A stretch of DNA of 64,000 nt from Streptomyces sp. NRRL WC-3618 (GTDB lineage Bacteria > Actinomycetota > Actinomycetes > Streptomycetales > Streptomycetaceae), in the NCBI RefSeq assembly GCF_001280005.1, contig NZ_LGDW01000016.1:37170-101169 (forward strand). Reading direction: 5' to 3'. The translations under genes were made by a program, and so were the position numbers. Positions 50,617 to 62,057 of this stretch are shown one piece after another. Each line of letters opens with the position of its first letter. Positions within the stretch are counted from its first letter, which is position 1. The notes beneath the pieces were generated by a model, which worked only from the letters and a program-made list of their open reading frames with translations, was not told where the DNA came from and ran no database searches.

Positions 50617-51357
50617 ATGACGGCGCGACACGAGGAGATCGCCGACGAACTGCGCCGGGCGATCGACCGCGAGCAGTACACGGTCGGCAGCCGTCTTCCC
50701 GCGGAAACGGAACTCGCCGCCCACTACGGCGTCGCCCGCGGCACGGTCCGCCAGGCCGTCGCGGCCCTGACGGCCGAGGGCCTCATCGGCTCCCGCCAGG
50801 GCGCCCGCCGGGTGGTGCTGGCCAGCCGCCGCAGCCAGACCTTCGAGGAACTGCGCAGCTTCGCCCAGTGGGCCCGCGCGATGGGCCGCGAGGCCACGGG
50901 CCAGGTGGTGCACCAGGAGTACCGCCCGGCCACGACGGAGGACGCGATCCGCCTCCAACTCCGCGAGAAGACAAGGGTGTTGCACGTCCTGCGGGTACGC
51001 GGCCTGGACGGCGACCCGGTCCTTCTGGAACGCACGGTCTACGCCGACTGGATCGCCCCGTCCGTGGAGATCATCGAACCGGACTGCCCCTCGGTCACCC
51101 AACGCCTCTTCGAGGACACGGGGTTGGTCTTCGCATACGGCGAACACGTCATCGACGCGGTGGCGGCCGGCGCCCAGGACGCCGACCTCCTGGACATCCG
51201 CCGCACGAGCCCTCTCCTGAGGGTCCGCAGAGTGACAACTACGCGGGAGGGCCGCCCTGTCGAATGGTCGGACGACCGCTACCGGGGCGACGCCGTCAGC
51301 TTCAGCATCCACAACTCGATCGCGAACAACGCCCTGGCAAGAAAACCAGCCGACTAA
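50617..51357 (+). CDS. GntR-family regulator with UTRA domain (HutC/PhnF type)
   Basis: This 246-residue protein has a GntR winged helix (about 1-70; RLPAETELAAHYGVARGTVRQAVAALTAEGLIGSRQG) and a C-terminal UTRA ligand domain (about 95-240; VLHVLRVRGLDGDPVLLERTVYADWIAP). HutC-subfamily regulators sense histidine derivatives, sugar phosphates or phosphonates. It is divergent from the ABC/phosphoesterase operon and probably represses it. GGAGGGG precedes the ATG. Confidence 0.92.
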   Translation: MTARHEEIADELRRAIDREQYTVGSRLPAETELAAHYGVARGTVRQAVAALTAEGLIGSRQGARRVVLASRRSQTFEELRSFAQWARAMGREATGQVVHQEYRPATTEDAIRLQLREKTRVLHVLRVRGLDGDPVLLERTVYADWIAPSVEIIEPDCPSVTQRLFEDTGLVFAYGEHVIDAVAAGAQDADLLDIRRTSPLLRVRRVTTTREGRPVEWSDDRYRGDAVSFSIHNSIANNALARKPAD

Positions 51358-51395
51358 CGGCAACCCCAAAGGAGCGCTGCGGAGTTGCCGGGCCC

Positions 51396-51472
51396 AAGGG
51401 GCGCGGGGCTGTGACGTCTGCGGCTCCGCCGCGTGGGCGCGACAAGCCACAACGAACCCGCACCCGCCACCA
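51396..51472 (+). repeat. dispersed intergenic repeat, family B, long version
   Basis: AAGGGGCGCGGGGCTG opens the element, a small hairpin GCGGC-TCC-GCCGC follows (51420-51432), and it ends with AAGCCACAACGAACCCGCA. A shorter relative lies on the other strand at 58411-58502. It fills the gap between gntR and the convergent Lrp gene. Confidence 0.75.
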
Positions 51473-51487
51473 AACCCCAGCGCCCCC

Positions 51488-51940
51488 CTACGTAGGCGAC
51501 CCCGAAGAAAACCTCCGCAGCAAAGGCGACAGCACCAACACGGACTTGGTCCGCTCAACAAACGGCTCCCCGGCAATACGCTCGAGCACCCGCTCGAAGT
51601 GCCGCATGTCAGAGGCGAAAACCTGCACCACCGCATCCGCCTCCCCCGTCACCGTGGACGCGGCCACCACCTCCTGATACCGCTCCAGCCCCCGCCGAAT
51701 CGTCTCCGGCGAGGTGTTCCGCCGGCAGTAGATCTCGACGAACCCCTCCGTCTCCCAGCCCAGCGCCGCCGGATCCACCCGCACGGTGAACCCGGTGATC
51801 GCCCCGCTCTCCCGCAGCCGGTCCACGCGCCGCTTCACGGCGGGCGCGGACAGTCCGACCAACTGCCCGATGTCCGCGTAGGAACGACGCGCGTCCTCGG
51901 CGAGGGCGTGCACGATGCGTTCGTCGAGATCGTTCAGCAC
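51488..51940 (-). CDS. Lrp/AsnC-family transcriptional regulator
   Basis: This 150-residue protein has the Lrp helix-turn-helix (LDERIVHALAEDARRSYADIGQLVGLSAPAVKRRVDRLRESGAI) and a RAM ligand domain with STVTGEADAVVQVFASDM. It lies seven bases before guaB1 in the transcript order (guaB1 upstream, this gene downstream), so both are probably in one mRNA. Ligand and targets unknown. Confidence 0.92.
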   Translation of the reverse strand: MLNDLDERIVHALAEDARRSYADIGQLVGLSAPAVKRRVDRLRESGAITGFTVRVDPAALGWETEGFVEIYCRRNTSPETIRRGLERYQEVVAASTVTGEADAVVQVFASDMRHFERVLERIAGEPFVERTKSVLVLSPLLRRFSSGSPT

Positions 51941-51947
51941 GTCCGCG

Positions 51948-53594
<1,647 letters not shown>

Positions 53595-54011
53595 TCAGGC
53601 GAGCACCATCACCACCGCGAGGCCCGTCTCCGTCTCCCGCCAGTGCGCGGCGGCGTCGGCGAAGATCTCCTGCAGCGTGTTCCACTCCTCGGGCCGGGCC
53701 GCCGCGTACGCCTGCCAGTTGCGGACGAGGAGGAGCCGGCCACGGCTCGCGGGCCATCCCGCCAGATCGCTGAGACAGTCCGCGAGTGCGTCCCAGTTCG
53801 CGCCGAAGTAGTCCGGGAACCGCATCGCGGTGGCGCAGGCCGTCATCAGCCCGGCCTTGTCCGACACGTTGGTGAGGTCGAGGTCTGCGGCTTCCCAGCC
53901 GGCCTCGCGGGCGGCTTCGAGGGCGCGCTCGGCCGGCAGGGCGGCGGGCCAGGACAGGACACCGGCGGGCGTGCTGCCCGCGAACACGGGGGCGAGCGGG
54001 TGGTCGGTCAT
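53595..54011 (-). CDS. barstar-like protein
   Basis: This 138-residue protein has a barstar-type core: DLTNVSDKAGLMTACATAMRFPDYFGANWDALADCLSDLAGWPASRGRLLLVRNW. The FPDYFGANWDAL stretch forms the barnase-binding helix in barstar. No secreted barnase-type RNase is nearby, so it may inhibit a distant RNase or have another role. It appears monocistronic, 195 bp upstream of guaB1 on the same strand. Confidence 0.88.
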   Translation of the reverse strand: MTDHPLAPVFAGSTPAGVLSWPAALPAERALEAAREAGWEAADLDLTNVSDKAGLMTACATAMRFPDYFGANWDALADCLSDLAGWPASRGRLLLVRNWQAYAAARPEEWNTLQEIFADAAAHWRETETGLAVVMVLA

Positions 54012-54130
54012 CTCAGTACCGCCGGGTGGATGCGCGAAGGGTTGAAGTGATCATCGCTGTAGTAGATCCCACCGCCCGCCTCATGACAACGAAGGACTCC
54101 CGACAGGACACGGTGATCGGCGAGTCGTTC

Positions 54131-54165
54131 AATGAGGAAGATCGGCCAATGAAGAAGATCGGCCA
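54131..54165. repeat. 17-bp-period direct repeat before the MMPL gene
   Basis: AATGAGGAAGATCGGCCA (54131-54148) is followed immediately by AATGAAGAAGATCGGCCA (54148-54165), 17 of 18 bases identical. It ends 20 bases before the ATG, so it lies in the promoter or leader and may be an operator. Confidence 0.75.
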
Positions 54166-54185
54166 GTCTCCGGCGGGAGCCGCGC

Positions 54186-56459
54186 ATGTCATCGCAGACA
54201 GCAACGCCAGCACCAGCATCAGGTGGACGGAAGGACCCGCGTGGGCGACTGCGCCGGCTGGGCGAGTGGTGTGCCCGGCACTTCGTGGTCGTCATCGTGG
54301 CCTGGCTGATCGCGCTCGTCGCGCTCCAGGTGCTCAACCGGTCCTTCGGCGGCGAGTACTCCGACAACTTCTCCCTGCCCGGAGTCCAGTCGCAGCAGGG
54401 CCTCGACGTCCTCAAGAAGCACGATCCGGCAGCCGGCGGTTACGCCAGCCAGATCGTCCTGCGGGACTCGGCCAAGCCGCTGACCTCCGTGTCCACCCAG
54501 ATGTCCCAGACGGTCACCGACCTGCAGAAACTCCCCCACGTCCTGTCCGTCCAGAACCCGCTGCCGCCGCCCGGGTCCCAGCCCTCCGGCAAGCAGACCG
54601 TCGGCCCGCTGTCCAGCGACGCGAAGACCGGCTACATCACCGTCCGCTTCGACGTCCAGCCGTCCACCCTCGGCGACGACTACCTCCACGGCGTCGACGA
54701 CTCGGTGAAACCGCTGCGGTCGGCCGGGGTACAGGTCGAGTACGGCGGACCGCTGGGCGAGCTGGCCCGGCCCGCCGCGGACGACCGGATCAGCGAGTTG
54801 ATCGGGTTCGCCGTGGCGATCGTCGTCCTGCTGGTCGGCTTCGGCAGTGTCCTCGCCGCCGGCATCCCCCTGCTGACGGCGCTGATCAGCGTGATCGGCG
54901 GACTGGCCTGCCTCGGGCTGCTCGCGGCGGCCTTCACCTTCGCCACGGTCTCCCCCACCCTGGCCACCATGATCGGCCTCGGCGTGGGCATCGACTACGC
55001 GCTGTTCCTGATCACCCGGCACCGGCAGAACCTGATGGACGGCGACGATCCGGTAGACGCGGCCGGCCGCGCCGCCGCCACCAGTGGGCGCGCCGTCCTG
55101 GTCTCCGGGTGCACGGTGATCGTCGCGCTGGCCGGGCTGTTCGTCTCCGGGGTCGGCTTCATCGGCAAGCTGGGCGTGGCCGCCGCCGTCACAGTGGTCT
55201 CGGCGGTCGTGGGCGCCCTCACCCTGGTCCCGGCGCTGCTGGGGCTCATCGGCCGCCGTATCGACCGTTACCGGGTGCGCCGCCCGGTCGCCGAGGCCGG
55301 CGCCGACGACACGGATTCCGATACCGATGCGGATGCCAGTTCGGACGGAGACGGCACCTGGCACCGCTACGCGCAGCGCGTCGAGCGGCGCCCCTGGTGG
55401 TTCCTGGCCGGCGGGATCGTGGTCGTGCTGGTGCTGGCGATCCCGGTGCTGTTCATCCAGCTCGGCCACATCGGGGACGGCGCCGATCCGACGTCGTTCA
55501 CCGACCGGCGGGCGTACGACATCATGGCGCAGTCGTTCGGGCCCGGCTCCAACGGCCCGCTGACCGTCGTCATCGACCAGACGAAGGTGCCCGCCGACCA
55601 GCGCTCCGCGCTCGCCTCGAAGGCGTCCAAGGCGCTGACGGACGTACCGGGCGCCGCCACCGTCACCCCGCTCACCGCGACGAAGGACGGGGACGTGCTG
55701 GTCGGTACGGTCTACTCCAAGGCCGCGCCGCAGAGCGGGACGACCACCGACCTGACGAACCGCCTGGTCGACGACACCCTGCCCGACGCCGTCTCCGGGA
55801 CGGCGGCGCACGGCTATGTGACCGGCACGACCGCCGCCCAGGTCGACTTCCGTGACATCGTCGCGAGCCGTCTCCCGCTGATCATCGGCGTGGTCGTCGC
55901 GCTCGCCTTCCTGATCATCCTGGCGGTCTTCCGGGGCCTGCTGGTGGCGCTGAAGGCGGCCGTGCTCAACGTCCTGTCGATCGCGGCCTCGTACGGCGTC
56001 GTCGTGGCCGTCTTCCAATGGGGCTGGGGCGGGCCCGCGCTGGGGGTGAACGGCAAGGTGCCCATCGAGAGCTATGTGCCGATGATGATGTTCGCGATCA
56101 TCTTCGGGCTCAGCATGGACTACGAGATCTTCCTGCTCTCGCGCGTCCACGAGGCCTGGCTGCGTACGGGCGACGCGCGGGCGTCGGTGGCCCACGCCCT
56201 GGAGATCACCGCTCGGGTGATCACCTGCGCGGCCCTCATCATGGTGAGCGTCTTCGCCGCGTTCGTCGTGAGCGACAACGTGGTGGTGAAGATGCTCGGC
56301 CTGGGGCTCGCCGTGAGCGTGCTCATCGACGCGACGGTCGTACGACTGCTGCTGGTGCCGGCGGTCATGACGCTGCTGGGCGCTCGTGCCTGGTGGACGC
56401 CCCGCTGGCTCGACCGGATTCTGCCGCACGTGGAAGCGGAGGGCGGCGCGGACGACTGA
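54186..56459 (+). CDS. MMPL/RND-family transporter
   Basis: This 757-residue membrane protein has the MMPL layout: one N-terminal helix (about 33-52), a large external domain, a block of helices (about 205-360) with GLGVGIDYALFLITRHRQNL, a second helix and external domain, and a final block (about 575-740) with FGLSMDYEIFLLSRVHEAW. The GIDYAL and SMDYE stretches carry the proton-relay Asp-Tyr pairs. Such pumps export lipids, antibiotics or pigments. GGGAG lies six bases before the ATG. No TetR gene is adjacent. Confidence 0.92.
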   Translation: MSSQTATPAPASGGRKDPRGRLRRLGEWCARHFVVVIVAWLIALVALQVLNRSFGGEYSDNFSLPGVQSQQGLDVLKKHDPAAGGYASQIVLRDSAKPLTSVSTQMSQTVTDLQKLPHVLSVQNPLPPPGSQPSGKQTVGPLSSDAKTGYITVRFDVQPSTLGDDYLHGVDDSVKPLRSAGVQVEYGGPLGELARPAADDRISELIGFAVAIVVLLVGFGSVLAAGIPLLTALISVIGGLACLGLLAAAFTFATVSPTLATMIGLGVGIDYALFLITRHRQNLMDGDDPVDAAGRAAATSGRAVLVSGCTVIVALAGLFVSGVGFIGKLGVAAAVTVVSAVVGALTLVPALLGLIGRRIDRYRVRRPVAEAGADDTDSDTDADASSDGDGTWHRYAQRVERRPWWFLAGGIVVVLVLAIPVLFIQLGHIGDGADPTSFTDRRAYDIMAQSFGPGSNGPLTVVIDQTKVPADQRSALASKASKALTDVPGAATVTPLTATKDGDVLVGTVYSKAAPQSGTTTDLTNRLVDDTLPDAVSGTAAHGYVTGTTAAQVDFRDIVASRLPLIIGVVVALAFLIILAVFRGLLVALKAAVLNVLSIAASYGVVVAVFQWGWGGPALGVNGKVPIESYVPMMMFAIIFGLSMDYEIFLLSRVHEAWLRTGDARASVAHALEITARVITCAALIMVSVFAAFVVSDNVVVKMLGLGLAVSVLIDATVVRLLLVPAVMTLLGARAWWTPRWLDRILPHVEAEGGADD

Positions 56460-56485
56460 GGACGGCGGCCCGCTGAACAGAGCGG

Positions 56486-56513
56486 TGCCCGGGCCCTGAA
56501 GCGCACCCGGGCA
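56486..56513. terminator. terminator between MMPL and SorC-type genes
   Basis: TGCCCGGG (56486-56493) pairs with CCCGGGCA (56506-56513) over 8 bp around a 12-base loop, in the 99-bp gap between convergent genes. Confidence 0.65.
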
Positions 56514-56558
56514 TCGCCCGCAACACCTTCACATCCCGTCGGATCTCATCAGATCCGG

Positions 56559-57578
56559 TCAGATCCCGTCGGGGTCCGCCCTGTGGAGCGCCGGCTTCGG
56601 CGTCGGACCCGCCGTCAGCAGATAGTCCGCAGCCGAGGTGTCCGTCACCAGGCTGGTGACCAGCCCGGACCGCAGCACCGCGTCGATCGCCGCCGCCTTG
56701 CGCTGCCCGCCCGCGATCGCGACGACCTCGGGGACCCGGCGGAGCTGGTCCGTCTTGACGGTGATGCACCGCTCCCCGAGGTCCCGGCCGACCCGGCGCC
56801 CGTCCGCGTCGAAGAGGTGCGCGGACATCTCGGCGGCGACCCCGAGGGACGCGTAGTGGCCGCGTTCCTCGTCGCTGAGCATGTCGTGCACCGTCGAGAT
56901 GCCGGCCTCCCAGGAACCGATCGAGACGCAGGCGACCGTGACCTTGTCGAAGTACTCGAAGGCCCGCGCGATCCCGGTCTGGTTGCGCAGCGCGGCGGCG
57001 GTCGCCGCGTCGGGCAGCAGCATCGGGGCGTAGATCGGGTGGGCGTCGCCGCCGGACACCTGGGCGGCGCGCCGGACCGCCTCGACGGAGCCGCGCTCGG
57101 CGGTTCCGGCGTCGTACACGCCCGTCAGCTGGACCACCGTGCAGGGGGGCAGCCGATCGAGCGCGGCCGCCATGTGGATGGTGGAGCGGCCCCAGGCGAG
57201 GCCCAGTACGTCACCTTCGTTCACCAGTTCGCCGAGCAGATCGGCGGCAACCTCACCGAGGTTCTCGGGATCGGGCGACTCCTGTGCCTCGGCCGGGGAC
57301 TCGACCACGACCGCGTGCCGGAGGCCGTACCGGGCACGCAGCGCGTCCGAGCGCTCGGCATCCAGTTCGGCCGGGACACGGATCTCGATCCGCACCAGAT
57401 CCCGTTCGAGAGCGGTCTCCAGGACCCGGGCCACCTTGAAGCGGCTGACGCCGAACTCCTCGGCGATCTGGATCTTGGACTTGCCCTCGAGGTAGAAGCG
57501 GCGGGCCATGGCCGCCGCCTGCACCAGCTCAGCGGGTCCCATCCGCATGGCTGACCGGCCCGCCGACATACCCGACAC
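56559..57578 (-). CDS. SorC/DeoR-type sugar-binding transcriptional regulator
   Basis: This 339-residue protein has an N-terminal helix-turn-helix (AAAMARRFYLEGKSKIQIAEEFGVSRFKVARVLETALERDLV) and a large sugar-phosphate-binding domain of the NagB/SorC type (GLAWGRSTIHMAAALDRLP, VSIGSWEAGISTV, VVAIAGGQRKAAAIDAVLRSGLV). It probably senses a sugar phosphate. The GTG at 57578 follows GAGGAG six bases ahead; an upstream GTG at 57617 is possible. It lies downstream of rpe on the same strand across 117 bp, which fits pentose phosphate control. Confidence 0.9.
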   Translation of the reverse strand: MSGMSAGRSAMRMGPAELVQAAAMARRFYLEGKSKIQIAEEFGVSRFKVARVLETALERDLVRIEIRVPAELDAERSDALRARYGLRHAVVVESPAEAQESPDPENLGEVAADLLGELVNEGDVLGLAWGRSTIHMAAALDRLPPCTVVQLTGVYDAGTAERGSVEAVRRAAQVSGGDAHPIYAPMLLPDAATAAALRNQTGIARAFEYFDKVTVACVSIGSWEAGISTVHDMLSDEERGHYASLGVAAEMSAHLFDADGRRVGRDLGERCITVKTDQLRRVPEVVAIAGGQRKAAAIDAVLRSGLVTSLVTDTSAADYLLTAGPTPKPALHRADPDGI

Positions 57579-57695
57579 GGCGATCTCCTCACTGCTCTTC
57601 ACATCGCTGCTGTTCACATTCTGGATCCGCCGTTCATCCTGTCAGATCCCGCGTACTCGATCTGCCCAGAAGTACGTCGTTCACGTTCCCTTGGC

Positions 57696-58382
57696 TCAGT
57701 GGTCGCACGCCCAGCTCGCGCCCGCGGTCGCCGACTCCGCCTGGGCGCGCAGCGCGCGTACCGCCTCGGCCGGGTCCGCGGCGTCGTAGACCGCCGATCC
57801 GGCGACGAAGACGTCGGCGCCGGCCTCGGCGCAACGCTCGATCGTGGCCGCGGAGACGCCTCCGTCGATCTGGAGCCACAGCTCGAGGCCGTGCTTGCTG
57901 ATCAACTCGCGGGTGCGGCGAATCTTGGGGAGCATGATGTCGAGAAACGCCTGGCCGCCGAAACCGGGCTCGACCGTCATGATCAGCAACATGTCGAGTT
58001 CGGGCAGCAGATCCTCGTACGGCTCGATCGGGGTCGCGGGCCTGAGGGCCATGGAGGCCCGCGCGCCCTTCGCCCGGATCTCACGGGCGAGCCGCACCGG
58101 AGCGGCGGCGGCCTCCACATGGAAGGTGACGGACCCGGCACCCGCTTCCACGTACTGCGGCGCCCAGCGATCGGGGTTCTCGATCATCAGGTGACAGTCC
58201 AGCGGGGTGTCCGTCGCCCGTGCCAGGGACTCCACCACCGGCACACCGAGGGTGAGGTTCGGTACGAAATGGTTGTCCATCACGTCGACATGAAGCCAGT
58301 CGGCGCCCTCGACCGCCTTCGCCTCCTCGGCGAGTCGGGCGAAGTCCGCGGACAGGATACTGGGGTTGATCTGCACGGCCAT
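57696..58382 (-). CDS. rpe: ribulose-phosphate 3-epimerase
   Basis: This 228-residue TIM-barrel enzyme interconverts ribulose-5-phosphate and xylulose-5-phosphate in the pentose phosphate pathway. [52 protein letters not shown] and [28 protein letters not shown] carry the metal and phosphate ligands and the catalytic Asp pair. The ATG at 58382 is chosen; the upstream extension falls in a family B repeat. Confidence 0.96.
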   Translation of the reverse strand: MAVQINPSILSADFARLAEEAKAVEGADWLHVDVMDNHFVPNLTLGVPVVESLARATDTPLDCHLMIENPDRWAPQYVEAGAGSVTFHVEAAAAPVRLAREIRAKGARASMALRPATPIEPYEDLLPELDMLLIMTVEPGFGGQAFLDIMLPKIRRTRELISKHGLELWLQIDGGVSAATIERCAEAGADVFVAGSAVYDAADPAEAVRALRAQAESATAGASWACDH

Positions 58383-58410
58383 ACCCCAAGACTGCCATGC
58401 CCTCCGGGGG

Positions 58411-58502
58411 TTGTGCGGGCGGGTCCGTCGTGGCAGGGGCGGTGTGTGGCCTGCGGGTCCATCGTGGTTGCTCGCGCAGGTCCCCGCGCCCCTGGGTGGG
58501 AC
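58411..58502 (-). repeat. dispersed intergenic repeat, family B, short version
   Basis: On the minus strand the element reads AGGGGCGCGGGGACCTGCGC, then AACCACGATGGACCCGCAGG, and a second partial copy (CCACGACGGACCCGC). It lies between the divergent rpe and MMPL genes and lacks the small internal hairpin found in the copy at 51396-51472. Confidence 0.7.
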
Positions 58503-58516
58503 CGGGCGAGGTCGGC

Positions 58517-60658
58517 ATGAACAGGAACCGTGGGGTCGCCTACCTGGTCTGTGGGCGGCGGGCCAAGTGGCTGGTGTTGGTCCTGTGGCTGGTGTTGCTG
58601 TTTCTGGCCGCACCCTTCGCCCAGAAACTCACCGATGCCCAGGACAACGACGCCGCGTCCTGGCTGCCGGGGTCCGCGGAGTCCACCCAGGTGCTGCGTC
58701 TCTCCGAGGACTTCAGGCCGGAGCAGATCCCCGCGATCGTCGTCTACGCGCGCGAGGGCGGCCTCACGACGGCGGACCGGGCGCTGATCACGAAGAACGC
58801 GGCGCAGATCAGGAAGCTGCGGGACCACGGCATCCGGGGCGCGGAGACCCGGGGCCCGGTGTACGACCGCGCCTTTGACCCCCGGGCCGCGCAGATCCTC
58901 GTACCCATCACGATGGACGAGAAGGGCTGGCAGCGGATCGCGCCCGCCGTCGACTCTATCCGCGCCGCCGCTCCCGGTGCGGCCGGGCTGAGCGTGCACA
59001 TCACGGGCCCCGGCGGTACGTCCGCCGACTTCTCGAAGGCTTTCGAGGGCATCGACTCGACGCTCCTGCTCGCCGCGATGGGCGTGGTCGTCGTCATGCT
59101 GCTGCTCACCTATCGGAGCCCCACCCTGCTGATGGCACCCTTGCTGGGGGTGGTCGCGGCCCTGCTCACCGCCCAGGCGCTGATCTACCTCCTCGCCCGA
59201 CACGCGGGCCTGACGGTGAACGGCCAGAGCGCCGGCATTCTCACCGTGCTGGTGTTCGGAGCGGGGACGGACTACGCCCTGCTCCTGGTCGCCCGTTACC
59301 GGGAGGAGCTGCGCCGGCACGAGGACCGCCATGAGGCGATGGCGCTGGCCCTGCACCGCGCCGGCCCGGCCGTCATCGCGTCCGGCGCGACCGTCGTGCT
59401 CAGCATGCTGGTGCTGCTGGCCGCCGAGATGAACTCGACGCGCGGCCTGGGCCCGGTGGCGGCGATCGGGGTGGCGGTGGCCCTGCTGGCCATGATGACG
59501 CTGTTCCCCGCCGTGCTGGTGATCTGCGGCCGGTGGATCTTCTGGCCGGTGATCCCGCGCAACGGCTCGGCCGACCCGACCGAGCACGGCCTGCTGGCCC
59601 GTGTGGGCCGGGGTATCGCCGTCCGCCCCCGCATGGTCTGGGGCGTCACGGCGGCAGCCCTGGTCGCGTGTTCGTTCGGCCTGATGCAGCTCCGCGCCGA
59701 GGGGCTGAGCAATGCCGATGCCTTCACCGACAAACCGGACTCGATCGTCGGCCAGCAGGTGTCCGCACGGTACTTCCCGGCGGGCAGCGGCGATCCGCTC
59801 GTCATCGTCAGCAACGAGGCGCAGGCCCAGCAGGTCGGCCGGGCGGTCGCCGGAACCCGCGGGGTGGAGCCGACGTCCCTCGGCCTGCCGCCGGGCACGA
59901 AGCCGTCCTTCGAGGGCAGGGTGCTGTTCGAGGCCACGATGACCGCCCCCGCGGACAGCGAGGCCGCGAAACGGACCGTGGACCGGGTCCGGGACGCCGT
60001 GCACGCGGTGCCGGAGGCGGACGCCCAGGTGGGCGGCGGTACGGCGGCTCTGCTGGACATGGACCGGGCGACGACGCACGACAACCTGCTGATCATCCCG
60101 CTGGTCCTGGCAGTGGTCCTGCTGATCCTCAGCGCCCTGCTGCGCGCCCTGATCGCCCCGCTGCTGCTGATCGGCACGGTGGTGCTGTCCTTCGCGGCGG
60201 CCCTGGGCATCAGCGCCCTGGCCTTCCGCCACCTGTTCGACTACGCGGGTGAGTCGACGGACTTCCCGCTGTTCGTCTTCGTGTTCCTGGTGGCACTGGG
60301 AATCGACTACAACATCTTCCTGACCACCCGTATCCGCGAAGAGACAGCCCGCCTCGGCACCCGCAAGGGTGTGGTGACGGGCCTGGCGGCGACGGGCGCG
60401 GTCATCACCTCGGCGGGCCTGGTCCTGGCCGGCACGTTCGCGGCCCTGGGCACGCTGCCCATGGTGGCGTTCGCCGAGATCGGCTTCGCGGTGGCCCTGG
60501 GCGTGGTTCTGGACACCCTGGTGGTCCGGTCGGTGCTGGTCCCGGCCCTGTTCCTGGACGTGGGCCCGAAGATCTGGTGGCCGCACCGGCTGGCCCGGGA
60601 GGACGGCGGGGCCAGGGCCCCGGAGCCCCCCGCGAAGGTCAGCCGGTCCGGCGGATGA
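58517..60658 (+). CDS. MMPL/RND-family transporter
   Basis: This 713-residue pump has the MMPL topology: an N-terminal helix (about 15-35), an external domain, a helix block (about 190-345) with [28 protein letters not shown], a second external domain and a final block (about 520-690) with [27 protein letters not shown]. Both TDYAL and IDYNI keep the Asp-Tyr pair of proton-driven RND members. The substrate is unknown. GAGG lies five bases before the ATG. Its 3' end overlaps the convergent rsmB by 20 bases. It is only distantly like the MMPL gene at 54186. Confidence 0.92.
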   Translation: MNRNRGVAYLVCGRRAKWLVLVLWLVLLFLAAPFAQKLTDAQDNDAASWLPGSAESTQVLRLSEDFRPEQIPAIVVYAREGGLTTADRALITKNAAQIRKLRDHGIRGAETRGPVYDRAFDPRAAQILVPITMDEKGWQRIAPAVDSIRAAAPGAAGLSVHITGPGGTSADFSKAFEGIDSTLLLAAMGVVVVMLLLTYRSPTLLMAPLLGVVAALLTAQALIYLLARHAGLTVNGQSAGILTVLVFGAGTDYALLLVARYREELRRHEDRHEAMALALHRAGPAVIASGATVVLSMLVLLAAEMNSTRGLGPVAAIGVAVALLAMMTLFPAVLVICGRWIFWPVIPRNGSADPTEHGLLARVGRGIAVRPRMVWGVTAAALVACSFGLMQLRAEGLSNADAFTDKPDSIVGQQVSARYFPAGSGDPLVIVSNEAQAQQVGRAVAGTRGVEPTSLGLPPGTKPSFEGRVLFEATMTAPADSEAAKRTVDRVRDAVHAVPEADAQVGGGTAALLDMDRATTHDNLLIIPLVLAVVLLILSALLRALIAPLLLIGTVVLSFAAALGISALAFRHLFDYAGESTDFPLFVFVFLVALGIDYNIFLTTRIREETARLGTRKGVVTGLAATGAVITSAGLVLAGTFAALGTLPMVAFAEIGFAVALGVVLDTLVVRSVLVPALFLDVGPKIWWPHRLAREDGGARAPEPPAKVSRSGG

Positions 60659-62057
60659 GGGCCAGATACATGGCGTCGGTCCCGTGCAGATGCGGCCACA
60701 GCTGTACGTCGGGACCGTCGCCGAGGTCGCTCACACCCTCAAGGAGCGGGCGGGCGTCGACGAGTTCGGTGTTCGGGTGCTGCTTGAGCAGGTCGCTGAC
60801 GACTGCCCTGGTCTCCGCGAGGTGCGGCGAGCAGGTGGCGTAGCCGACGATCCCGCCGACGCGGACCGACTCCAGCGCGGTGGTCAGCAGCGCGCGCTGA
60901 AGCGGCGCGAAACCGTCCAGGTCCTCGGGCCGCCGCCGCCAGCGTGCCTCGGGCCGCCTGCGCAGCGCCCCGAGCCCGGTGCACGGCACGTCCATCAGCA
61001 CCCGGTCGAAACTGCCGGCCCGCCACGGCGGCCGGGTCCCGTCCCCGACGACGACCTGATACGGCCCCGGATTGCCGGCCAGCGTCTTCGCGACCAGCCC
61101 GGCCCGGTGCGGCTGCTTCTCGGAAGCGAGCAGCAGCGCGCCCCGCTCGGCGGCCAGGGCGGCGAGCAGCGCGGCCTTGCCGCCGGGCCCGGCACACCCG
61201 TCGAGCCAGGCCTTGTCGGGCCCCTCGATCGGAGCGTTGGCCAGGGCGAGCGCGACGAGCTGGCTGCCCTCGTCCTGCACGCCCGCCCGTCCGTCCCGTA
61301 CGGCGTCGATGGCCCCGGGTTCCCCGCCTTCGGCGAGCCGCACGGCGTACGGCGACCAGCGCCCCGGCACGGCCGCCTCCTCGCGGAGCAGCTCCTCGGT
61401 GGTGGACCGTCCGGGCCGGGCGACCAGGGTGACCTCCGGCCGCTCGTTGTCGGCGGCGAGCAGCTCCTCGATGCCGGCGCGGCCACCGCCCAGGGAGTCC
61501 CACAGGGCGGAGACGACCCACCGGGGGTGCGAGTGCACGACGGCGAGGTGGTCCTCGGGATCCTCGTCGTAGGGCGGCGCGACCTGCTCGATCCAGCCGT
61601 CGAGATCGTGCTGGGCGACCTTGCGCAGCACGGCGTTGACGAACTTGGCCCGCCCGTCGCCGAGCACGACCCGGGCCAGCTCGACGGAGGCGGACACGGC
61701 GGCGTGGGTGGGGATCCGCGTCCCGAGCAGCTGGTGCACACCGAGGCTCAGCACATCGAGCACCGGCGGATCGACCTCGCGCAGGGGCCGGTCGACACAC
61801 TTACCGATGACCGCGTCGTACGTCCCCTGCCTGCGCAGCGTCCCGTACACCAGCTCGGTCGCGAGAGCCGCGTCCCGCCCGTCGAAGTCGCCCTTCGCCC
61901 TGGCCGCCCGAAGGAGCGGCGGCAGCACCAGGTTGGCGTACGCGTCCCGCTCGTCCACGGCCCGCAAGGCCTCGAAGGCGAGGATGCGGACGGGGTCCTT
62001 CTGGGGCCGACGGTAGGGCTTGCCGGACTTCTGGGGCCGACGGGGCTGCTCGCTCAC
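60639..62057 (-). CDS. rsmB: 16S rRNA (cytosine-C5)-methyltransferase RsmB
   Basis: This 472-residue protein joins an N-terminal NusB-like RNA-binding domain (about 20-160) to a SAM-dependent methyltransferase (about 170-470). WLDGCAGPGGKAALLAALA is the SAM site; VLMDVPCTGLGALRRRPEARWRR and VGYATCSPHLAETRAVV carry the two catalytic cysteines of m5C enzymes. It modifies 16S rRNA (C967 in E. coli). The GTG at 62057 has GGAG ten bases ahead. fmt lies 108 bp upstream on the same strand, the usual pairing. Confidence 0.93.
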   Translation of the reverse strand: MSEQPRRPQKSGKPYRRPQKDPVRILAFEALRAVDERDAYANLVLPPLLRAARAKGDFDGRDAALATELVYGTLRRQGTYDAVIGKCVDRPLREVDPPVLDVLSLGVHQLLGTRIPTHAAVSASVELARVVLGDGRAKFVNAVLRKVAQHDLDGWIEQVAPPYDEDPEDHLAVVHSHPRWVVSALWDSLGGGRAGIEELLAADNERPEVTLVARPGRSTTEELLREEAAVPGRWSPYAVRLAEGGEPGAIDAVRDGRAGVQDEGSQLVALALANAPIEGPDKAWLDGCAGPGGKAALLAALAAERGALLLASEKQPHRAGLVAKTLAGNPGPYQVVVGDGTRPPWRAGSFDRVLMDVPCTGLGALRRRPEARWRRRPEDLDGFAPLQRALLTTALESVRVGGIVGYATCSPHLAETRAVVSDLLKQHPNTELVDARPLLEGVSDLGDGPDVQLWPHLHGTDAMYLALIRRTG

